From NCBI GenBank assembly GCA_903912435.1, contig CAIWHI010000697.1:1-10003 (forward strand): a DNA stretch of 10,003 nt, given 5' to 3'. Below are positions 1-3,929 of the stretch, piece by piece. Each line of letters starts with the position of its first letter. Within the stretch, counting starts at the first letter, position 1. Both the position numbers and the translations under genes were made by a program. Under the pieces are notes generated by a model that was not told the DNA's origin, searched no databases, and was given only the letters and a program-made list of their open reading frames with translations. Source of the stretch: an uncultured Bacteroidota bacterium. GTDB lineage: Bacteria; Bacteroidota; Bacteroidia; Chitinophagales; Chitinophagaceae.

Positions 1-409
1 ATATCTTGCCCTCAAGGTCATACACATGACATTCTACACTAATAATCCTTTTGCCCTTCCGAAGCACCTGCGACATAGCTCTTAAACGCTGACCCTCTTT
101 TATTGCGTATAGGAAATCTACATTAAGCGACATGGAGGTATAATGCTCGTCGGAATCGAGGCTTACTAATGCCCAGCCTATGGCCTCGTCAATTACCAGG
201 CTCATCATGCCTCCATGTATATGTCCATAAGGATTGGTCATTTCATTTCGTACCTCGGTAGTTAATACTGCGCTACCTACCTCTATCTTTTCTAGTGTGA
301 ACCTTAACCAGTTGCCTGCCGGCGAGCGTGAATCTAAAACTTCCTTACCTAAATAATGCTCATTAATGAACTCCAGTACCCTACCACGGGGTATCTCTGT
401 GTATCCCAT
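1..409 (-). CDS. PaaI-like hotdog-fold thioesterase (3' end outside window)
   Basis: Reading leftward from ATG at 409 gives 136 residues without a stop, ending at the window edge, so the C-terminus is missing. Residues 59-75 read NPYGHIHGGMMSLVIDE, followed by AIGWAL. This is the central-helix signature of PaaI-type acyl-CoA thioesterases: NxxGxxHGG followed by an acidic catalytic residue (D74 or E75). Later strands (MSLNVDFLYAIKEGQ, then RKGKRIISVECHVYD) fit the hotdog sheet. Family members hydrolyse acyl- or aryl-CoA thioesters in the cytoplasm; the substrate cannot be read from this sequence. PaaI proteins are usually about 130-150 residues, so only a short tail should be missing. It is divergent from the methyltransferase at 556. 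A TAnnTTTG box lies four bases before the ATG, which supports this start and suggests a leaderless or nearly leaderless message. Confidence 0.85.
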   Translation of the reverse strand, partial: MGYTEIPRGRVLEFINEHYLGKEVLDSRSPAGNWLRFTLEKIEVGSAVLTTEVRNEMTNPYGHIHGGMMSLVIDEAIGWALVSLDSDEHYTSMSLNVDFLYAIKEGQRLRAMSQVLRKGKRIISVECHVYDLEGKI

Positions 410-413
410 TGGG

Positions 414-421
414 CAAAGATA
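414..421 (-). promoter_or_regulatory. Bacteroidota -7 promoter box of the thioesterase gene
   Basis: On the minus strand these bases read TATCTTTG, a full match to the Bacteroidota primary-sigma -7 consensus TAnnTTTG. Only CCCA separates it from the ATG at 409, so transcription would start at or beside the start codon. I see no TTG at the usual distance upstream for a -33 element. Confidence 0.55.
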
Positions 422-528
422 AGCCGAAACCATTTTTATGTGACCTAACAAGCTGTTAAGCCAGTAAATTTAACCTTTAACCTGCCCTTAATCATAAATA
501 CAACCATCCCTAATTCCCAAAATCAGTC

Positions 529-536
529 TATTTTCG
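529..536 (+). promoter_or_regulatory. Possible -7 box of the methyltransferase gene
   Basis: TATTTTCG matches TAnnTTTG except for one base and lies 19 bases before the ATG at 556. No -33 TTG is visible at the right distance. This is a weak call, based on position and partial match only. Confidence 0.25.
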
Positions 537-555
537 CAGCCTAATCCATGTATAG

Positions 556-1146
556 ATGGACGCTAACGACTTAAGCCTGCATTTTAGTTCAGACCGGGAA
601 TTTGATGCCCAGTTTCCTGCATATATCAAGAAACTATCCGAGGTTCACTGGACTCCTTTGCAGGTGGCTTTTACTGCTGCTCATTTTTTGGCACCAGATG
701 CCGATGCCCGTATCATGGATATTGGTGCTGGGGTAGGCAAATTCTGTATGGCGGGTGCATGGCGCAATCCCGGCTATTTTACAGGCATAGAGCAGCGGAA
801 AAACTTTGCGCGCATTGGCAATAAGGTGATTAGTAAAATGGGACTTACAAACGCCAAAATCATCCACGGTAATTTCCTCGAATTAGATTTGAAGGAATAC
901 ACCGGCATCTATTTTTTCAATTCATTCCATGAAAATCTTGTGGATTCGGATGCACTTGATCATAAAATTGAGCGCTCACCCGAACTATATGCCCAGTACT
1001 CCTTAGCATTGCTTGAGCGACTCAAAGAAATGCCCTCTGGTACCCGCCTCGCCACCTACTACCTTGCCATTACCGAGGTAGACAAAAGCTACCGTCTCCA
1101 AACCACCCATTTTGGTGACTTGCTGAAGTTGTGGATTAAGGAGTAG
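556..1146 (+). CDS. Class I SAM-dependent methyltransferase, substrate unknown
   Basis: This is a 196-residue protein with a Rossmann methyltransferase core. Motif I is IMDIGAGVGKF at about residues 53-63 (the glycine-rich SAM loop). Motif II ends in the acidic residue of GIEQ (E79), which would hold the ribose. HGNF (104-107) and the strand ending YFFNSFHEN (119-127) occupy the positions of motifs III and IV. The acidic-loop-plus-FNSFHEN arrangement loosely recalls DOT1-like small methyltransferases, but the sequence does not fix a substrate. There is no signal peptide, so it is probably cytoplasmic. An upstream ATG at 548 is out of frame and soon meets a stop, so 556 is the start. It is convergent with the acetyltransferase, whose stop lies 26 bases beyond. 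No clear terminator is visible in that gap. Confidence 0.8.
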   Translation: MDANDLSLHFSSDREFDAQFPAYIKKLSEVHWTPLQVAFTAAHFLAPDADARIMDIGAGVGKFCMAGAWRNPGYFTGIEQRKNFARIGNKVISKMGLTNAKIIHGNFLELDLKEYTGIYFFNSFHENLVDSDALDHKIERSPELYAQYSLALLERLKEMPSGTRLATYYLAITEVDKSYRLQTTHFGDLLKLWIKE

Positions 1147-1172
1147 TAGATTTCTTAGGTGGACTAATTACC

Positions 1173-1676
1173 CTATCTCAATCTAAGCACCATTTGGTCT
1201 TCAGTAAAATATTTGCCCTTCCATTTTATGGCATTTGTTTCTGTACCAAAAGTTACGAAGCCAAACTTTTCGTAAAGGGTTTTTGCTCCTGTATTGGTGG
1301 CAATAACGGTTAGGTTAATTTGTTCTATGGTGTCAATTTTTCTAACCCTGGCTATTAATGCTTCTATGAGTTTTTTTGCTATCCCCTTTCCACGGTACTC
1401 ATTGGATACATACATTCTAAAGAGAATCCCTTTGTGGCGCAATTTCTCCCTATCCTGCCCATCACGGGCAAAACTTACAATTCCTGCCAATTGCCCATTA
1501 TAATAAGCCCCTAGAGTGAAACTATCCTCGTTGTTTTTTGTAGGAAACGGTGAATTCAAATCATCAATAGGACTTATCCTGAAGTTCTCTTCATCGTTCC
1601 GTAAGCCGATGGCTAAAAACTCTTTATATGCTTCTACTTTATCGGATTTGATTTCTGTTATTTCCAAATGCTCCAT
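1173..1676 (-). CDS. GNAT family N-acetyltransferase
   Basis: This is a 167-residue protein of normal GNAT length. The acetyl-CoA binding motif A is clear at residues 86-110: a beta strand (LFRMYVS), then R95-GKG98-I-A100 (the R-x-x-G-x-G/A pyrophosphate loop) and a helix (KKLIEALIARV). Motif B follows at about 121-142 (INLTVIATNTGAKTLYEKFGF), with the usual asparagine and the tyrosine of LYEKFGF. The family moves an acetyl group from acetyl-CoA to an amine of a small molecule, antibiotic or protein; the acceptor cannot be read here. The N-terminal half (residues 1-60) is less conserved, as usual. The gene appears to stand alone between a bidirectional terminator at 1775-1804 and the convergent methyltransferase. 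No TAnnTTTG box was found close upstream. Confidence 0.88.
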   Translation of the reverse strand: MEHLEITEIKSDKVEAYKEFLAIGLRNDEENFRISPIDDLNSPFPTKNNEDSFTLGAYYNGQLAGIVSFARDGQDREKLRHKGILFRMYVSNEYRGKGIAKKLIEALIARVRKIDTIEQINLTVIATNTGAKTLYEKFGFVTFGTETNAIKWKGKYFTEDQMVLRLR

Positions 1677-1774
1677 TGCGATTCTTATTGAGATTAGGAA
1701 CGGTGAGACCGAATTTCTATTGCCCCATATGTTGGAATTAAGAATAATTAACTTAATCTGGACTAATAAACAAA

Positions 1775-1804
1775 GGGTGTCTCAAAATCGCTTTTGAAAC
1801 ACCC
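1775..1804. terminator. Bidirectional rho-independent terminator
   Basis: GGGTGTCTCAAAA pairs with TTTTGAAACACCC around a four-base TCGC loop, 13 positions with a single C/A mismatch. Leftward the stem is followed by TTTGTTTATT and rightward by CATTTTGTTTTG, so it can stop transcription both ways. Its likely main job is ending the leftward transcript of the 65-aa gene (stop at 1891) before the acetyltransferase gene. Confidence 0.7.
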
Positions 1805-1890
1805 CATTTTGTTTTGTTCTCAACAGTTAGGGAAAATAATTTAACAATGAAAAAAACGCCTCGTTTTGGTTTAGTATTTTGCCGGATTTG

Positions 1891-2088
1891 TTAGTTTAAG
1901 TTGAGGGCCATATTGGCTATTTTCTCCTCTTTTACTATTCTCCCTTTAGGAATATCTGCATAGTACACATTGTTATCACCATCAGCTACAAAGCAATTGG
2001 GGTTAATGTGATTCATTAGGGAAGTAGCCAGATTGGTGGCTTTCCCATTTCCTGATGTAGTGCTTGTGAGTTGAATTGTAGTGGTCAT
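1891..2088 (-). CDS. Small protein of unknown function (65 aa), putative LytTR target
   Basis: I do not recognise this protein. It has a Thr/Ser-rich polar N-terminus (MTTTIQLTSTTSGNG), a short mixed segment (LATSLMNHINPNCFVADGDN), then NVYYADIPKGRIVKEEKIANMALNLN. It has no signal peptide, no membrane segment, and a single cysteine at 32. What makes it credible as a gene is its surroundings. A TAnnTTTG box sits 21 bases upstream of the ATG. A 38-bp direct-repeat activator block, nearly identical to the one before the sensor kinase at 3930, lies upstream of that. A strong hairpin terminator lies about 90 bases after the stop. It is therefore a single-gene transcription unit, probably switched on by the LytTR regulator encoded at 6833. 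Function unknown. Confidence 0.65.
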   Translation of the reverse strand: MTTTIQLTSTTSGNGKATNLATSLMNHINPNCFVADGDNNVYYADIPKGRIVKEEKIANMALNLN

Positions 2089-2109
2089 AATAGTTCAGTT
2101 TTGTTATTG

Positions 2110-2117
2110 CAAAATTA
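2110..2117 (-). promoter_or_regulatory. -7 promoter box of the 65-aa gene
   Basis: On the minus strand this reads TAATTTTG, a full TAnnTTTG match, giving a short leader before the ATG at 2088. There is no TTG at the -33 position. Instead the LytTR-type repeat block ends 28 bases upstream when 12-bp repeat units are counted, as expected for an activator-dependent promoter. Confidence 0.6.
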
Positions 2118-2140
2118 TGGTAGCATCTTACCGTATTTAG

Positions 2141-2178
2141 AGTCCGGTTAGCGAAAGCGGGTTTTGAGTTAGTGAAAA
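2141..2178 (-). promoter_or_regulatory. LytTR-type direct-repeat operator of the 65-aa gene
   Basis: On the minus strand the block holds TTTTCACTAACT and, 21 bases later, CTTTCGCTAACC followed by GGACT. The complement of each copy contains GTTAG. The distal copy reads TGAGTTAGT, matching 8 of 9 positions of the published LytTR consensus [TA][AC][CA]GTTN[AG][TG], and the 12-bp gap between 9-bp sites is the family norm. Of its 38 bases, 32 are identical to the block before the kinase at 3930. Which regulator binds is inferred from the neighbouring LytTR gene. Confidence 0.7.
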
Positions 2179-2216
2179 CCAGTATTGGTGATAGTTGACA
2201 CTATTTGAAGGGCTGG

Positions 2217-2250
2217 AATAAAAAATCCCCCAACCATTAGGTTGAGGGAT
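2217..2250 (-). terminator. Terminator after higA; left copy of a 34-bp direct repeat
   Basis: In leftward RNA, TCCCTCAACC pairs with GGTTGGGGGA (one G-U pair) around a TAAT loop and is followed by six U and AUU, a standard intrinsic terminator. It lies about 110 bases after the higA stop. The whole 34 bp, including the T-tract, is repeated exactly at 3045-3078; flanking bases differ. Confidence 0.8.
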
Positions 2251-2360
2251 GATTTATGTGTGCATGAACTAACTTTTACCAGAATAAATTAGGGCGGTAG
2301 AGCTACAATATTTCCAGTTGTTTTAATAGGTAAATGTTTGCTTTAGTTGGTAATCACTAC

Positions 2361-2669
2361 TTATGCGGCATCTTTTTTAGGCGAAACTAATAGGGTTACT
2401 TTCTCAAGGTTGACTGTTTCACGGGCATTCCAAAGGTCAAAATCTCTTTGCATGTTAATCCATATATCACTACTTGTACCTAGTGCTTTGGACAAGCGCA
2501 AGGCCATTTCAATACTTATTCCCTGATGGCAGTTCACGAGAGCTGACACAGTTTTAGGTGTTACATCAAGGCCTTGTGCCAATTGTTTAACACCAATACC
2601 TAATGGCTCCATAAATAAAGTCCTTAATATTTCGCCTGGATGAACCGGAGGCATTTCACGATTTAGCAT
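2361..2669 (-). CDS. higA: HigA family antitoxin, XRE-type DNA-binding protein
   Basis: This 102-residue protein belongs to the HigA/VapI antitoxin family. It opens with the family hallmark PPVHPGEILRTLFMEPLGI (residues 7-25). The helix-turn-helix follows at about 26-46 (VKQLAQGLDVTPKTVSALVNC). After that comes GISIEMALRLSKALGTSSDIWINMQRDFDLW (50-80), which packs the dimer and is very conserved in HigA. HigA binds and neutralises the HigB toxin and represses the operon. Here the toxin comes first, with seven bases between its stop and this ATG, the usual order for hig systems. The likely operator is the palindrome at 2966-2985. The protein is full length with no broken motif. A terminator follows at 2217-2250. 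Confidence 0.93.
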   Translation of the reverse strand: MLNREMPPVHPGEILRTLFMEPLGIGVKQLAQGLDVTPKTVSALVNCHQGISIEMALRLSKALGTSSDIWINMQRDFDLWNARETVNLEKVTLLVSPKKDAA

Positions 2670-2676
2670 ATATTAT

Positions 2677-2955
2677 TTAATGATAGTCCAAATAATCAAC
2701 AAGGTAAGCATCACCATTCCTAAATTCAAAAATTAGCCGATAGCTTGCAGTTACAGATATTGACCAAAATCCTTTCAAGTCACCTTTTAATTGATGCAAA
2801 TTTGCACCAGGAAGATTCATATCTGAAATATTAGTAGCCTTATTCAAATAGGTTAATAAACTTCTTATTTTTCCAACATGGGTAGGCGGTAGTTTCGATG
2901 GATCATTTTTTGTCCATAGTAGCCGCAACCCTTTATGCTGAATGCTTACAATCAT
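2677..2955 (-). CDS. higB: HigB family toxin, RelE/ParE-superfamily mRNA interferase
   Basis: This is a 92-residue protein of full HigB length. It shows the family pattern: N-terminal strand and helix with HKGL and LLW (residues 7-14), helix HVGKIRSLLTYLN (26-38), LPGANLHQLKGDLKGFWSISV (48-68), then the core strands YRLIFEF-NGDAYLVDYLDYH (72-92). HigB toxins cleave mRNA at translating ribosomes; the basic residues around K58, K61 and R73 and the C-terminal YH pair fit such a role, though catalytic residues vary in the family. The toxin gene is first in a two-gene operon with higA. The start at 2955 is supported by homology-like N-terminus MIVSIQHKGL and by a promoter whose -7 box ends three bases before it, so the message is probably leaderless. 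The toxin appears intact. Confidence 0.92.
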   Translation of the reverse strand: MIVSIQHKGLRLLWTKNDPSKLPPTHVGKIRSLLTYLNKATNISDMNLPGANLHQLKGDLKGFWSISVTASYRLIFEFRNGDAYLVDYLDYH

Positions 2956-2958
2956 TCA

Positions 2959-2990
2959 CAAAAGTAACGCATAACGTTATGCGTTGCAAA
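2959..2990 (-). promoter_or_regulatory. higBA promoter
   Basis: On the minus strand TTTG (2990-2987), a 20-base spacer and TACTTTTG (2966-2959) match the Bacteroidota promoter TTTG-N19-TAnnTTTG within one base of spacing. The -7 box ends three bases before the higB ATG, so the transcript likely starts at or very near the start codon. Confidence 0.7.
2966..2985. promoter_or_regulatory. Perfect 20-bp palindromic operator for HigA
   Basis: AACGCATAAC is followed directly by its exact inverse GTTATGCGTT. The palindrome fills the spacer between the -33 and -7 boxes and overlaps the first base of the -7 box. XRE-type antitoxins such as HigA bind palindromes of this kind as dimers, so occupancy would block RNA polymerase. 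Binding by HigA is inferred from position. Confidence 0.75.
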
Positions 2991-3044
2991 TTATTTTTTC
3001 TTCAAATTTAATTTGAACGTTATTAAACTGAAAAAGGTAACAAT

Positions 3045-3078
3045 AATAAAAAATCCCCCAACCATTAGGTTGAGGGAT
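3045..3078 (-). terminator. Terminator after the 120-aa gene; right copy of a 34-bp direct repeat
   Basis: This is the same leftward intrinsic terminator as at 2217-2250, identical over 34 bases, with a 10-pair stem (one G-U), TAAT loop and six-U tail. It lies about 65 bases past the stop of the 120-aa gene and upstream of the higBA promoter, so it isolates the toxin operon from upstream transcription. Confidence 0.8.
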
Positions 3079-3142
3079 TCTTGTCTGAAATTTGTTATGA
3101 TTCAGTATTGTTTACTTGATGGATTATTAATCATTCCGGTAT

Positions 3143-3505
3143 TTAGATGGTTATAGAAATTGGGCCTGGGTTATATACTAAGCCTAATCCTGAAATACCA
3201 GATGAATTGTAGTCGGTGCCATTTACATTTACTTTGAAATTGGTAGTTAAACCCCAATTCACCCCTAACAATAATAGACTGTAGTTGCCGGCAGGTAGGC
3301 AGGTATTCACCTTTGCCCCAATAGGAGTATATACATTGCTAAAGGTCATTGATCCCATGAAAGGTCCATTGGTAATGCTAAAGGTTACGTCTACCTGATT
3401 GTTGTTCCCGCTAAGGATTCTACCAATTTCGTAGCTGGCTGTGCCTTGATAGGCGATAATAATGAGCTCGTTGTCACAAGCTGTTACGTGAATTGAATTT
3501 GCCAT
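3143..3505 (-). CDS. Beta-rich small protein of unknown function (120 aa)
   Basis: I do not recognise this protein. Almost all of it alternates hydrophobic and polar residues with glycine, asparagine and proline turns (for example DNELIIIAYQGTASYEIG, QVDVTFSITNG, NYSLLLLGVNWGL and TTNFKVNVNGTDYN), so it is probably a compact beta-sandwich. It ends in GPISITI. There is no signal peptide or membrane helix, and two cysteines (10 and 69). The start MANSIHVTAC at 3505 follows an A-rich leader, normal for this phylum. No -7 box is close upstream; the nearest candidate is the leftward box at 3777-3784 beneath a degenerate LytTR-type repeat pair, which would give a leader of about 265 bases or a co-transcript with the 51-aa ORF. 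A terminator follows at 3045-3078. Function unknown; carbohydrate binding or surface interaction would be guesses. Confidence 0.7.
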   Translation of the reverse strand: MANSIHVTACDNELIIIAYQGTASYEIGRILSGNNNQVDVTFSITNGPFMGSMTFSNVYTPIGAKVNTCLPAGNYSLLLLGVNWGLTTNFKVNVNGTDYNSSGISGLGLVYNPGPISITI

Positions 3506-3592
3506 GATATTTAGTTTTATGGTTTTTTTCTACTCATTTGGCTTTTCGATACCGCCCCTACAATGAATGCCTTTGCAGGTAGGCCCGTTTAT

Positions 3593-3748
3593 TTAAGTGG
3601 TCTCTGGCTCCACTGTTTGCAAACATTTTATGTAAACAGGCTTTCCCTGATACGTTCTATTTATTCTTAGGCTGCTTTTTAGTTCTTTTAAATTTGAACT
3701 ATGCATGCCTGCATGTATTATTCTAATGAAAAGTATTGTTATTAACAT
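3593..3748 (-). CDS. Possible small protein (51 aa), unknown
   Basis: An ATG at 3748 opens 51 codons to a TAA at 3593. The product starts with a hydrophobic stretch (MLITILFIRIIHAG), then MHSSNLKELKSSLRINRTYQ and GKPVYIKCLQTVEPETT, so it is basic in the middle with one cysteine. It is the first ORF downstream of the leftward CATCTTTG box at 3777-3784, 28 bases away, and is followed in the same direction by the 120-aa gene. Nothing recognisable is coded. It may equally be non-coding leader of the 120-aa gene; an internal ATG (residue 15) would give a 37-aa product. Confidence 0.25.
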   Translation of the reverse strand: MLITILFIRIIHAGMHSSNLKELKSSLRINRTYQGKPVYIKCLQTVEPETT

Positions 3749-3776
3749 GCGTTTGTTTTTTTTGTTGATTGCGATA

Positions 3777-3845
3777 CAAAGATGGGGTGAGATTTGAGGC
3801 GTAATGATGGTGAACTAGTGAAAGGGTCAATTGAGTAAGTGGAGT
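3777..3845 (-). promoter_or_regulatory. Possible weak LytTR-dependent leftward promoter
   Basis: On the minus strand CTTTCACTAGTT (3824-3813) matches the strong repeat unit at 9 of 12 bases, and ACTCCACTTACT (3845-3834), exactly 21 bases upstream, at 8 of 12. A CATCTTTG box (3784-3777, one base off TAnnTTTG) begins 28 bases downstream, the same gap as at the 65-aa promoter. The GTTAG core is damaged in both units, so binding would be weaker. It would drive the 51-aa ORF and/or the 120-aa gene. Confidence 0.4.
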
Positions 3846-3857
3846 TTAAGAATTAGA

Positions 3858-3895
3858 CTTTCACTAACTGAAAATGCACTTTCACTAACCGGACT
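3858..3895 (+). promoter_or_regulatory. LytTR-type direct-repeat operator of the kinase-regulator operon
   Basis: Two copies of CTTTCACTAAC(T/C), at 3858-3869 and 3879-3890, lie exactly 21 bp apart, two helical turns on the same face, followed by GGACT. The complement of the first copy contains TCAGTTAGT, a 9-of-9 match to the LytTR consensus [TA][AC][CA]GTTN[AG][TG]; the second matches 7 of 9. The block ends 26 bases (counted from the repeat) before the -7 box and lies upstream of the operon coding for a LytTR regulator, so autoactivation is likely. Confidence 0.75.
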
Positions 3896-3916
3896 AGGTA
3901 ATTACCTATGGAAATT

Positions 3917-3924
3917 TATCTTTG
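3917..3924 (+). promoter_or_regulatory. -7 promoter box of the sensor kinase operon
   Basis: TATCTTTG, a full TAnnTTTG match, ends five bases before the ATG at 3930. There is no TTG at -33; the LytTR-type repeats occupy the upstream region. Its position argues that the kinase starts at 3930 and that upstream in-frame sequence is not translated. Confidence 0.65.
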
Positions 3925-3929
3925 TCCAG

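Larger units (their letters stand above)
3506..3929. other. Divergent regulatory region between the 120-aa gene and the kinase
   Basis: This 424-bp stretch has no assured gene. From left to right it holds an A-rich leader before 3505, the 51-aa ORF (3593-3748), a 12-bp palindrome TGTTTGCAAACA at 3614-3625 of unknown meaning, a leftward -7-like box (3777-3784), a degenerate leftward repeat pair (3813-3845), a strong rightward LytTR repeat block (3858-3895) and a rightward -7 box (3917-3924). The two repeat blocks are nearly back to back, so one regulator could act in both directions. Confidence 0.6.

Noticed and set aside
634..867. Antisense open frame in the methyltransferase gene
   Set aside because: It overlaps motif I and II coding of the methyltransferase on the other strand and codes nothing recognisable.
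1775..1804. Hairpin with GGGTGTCTCAAAA arms that resembles an insertion-sequence terminal repeat
   Set aside because: No transposase, no second distant copy and no target duplication are visible, and the arms form a tight four-base-loop hairpin with T-tracts both ways, so a terminator explains it better.
2251..2360. Possible small gene between higA and its terminator
   Set aside because: I found no convincing start-to-stop frame with a promoter or leader; it reads as 3' untranslated sequence of higBA.
3614..3625. Palindrome TGTTTGCAAACA as an operator
   Set aside because: It is short, A/T-rich, not next to a recognisable promoter and lies inside the 51-aa ORF; noted only within the regulatory-region entry.
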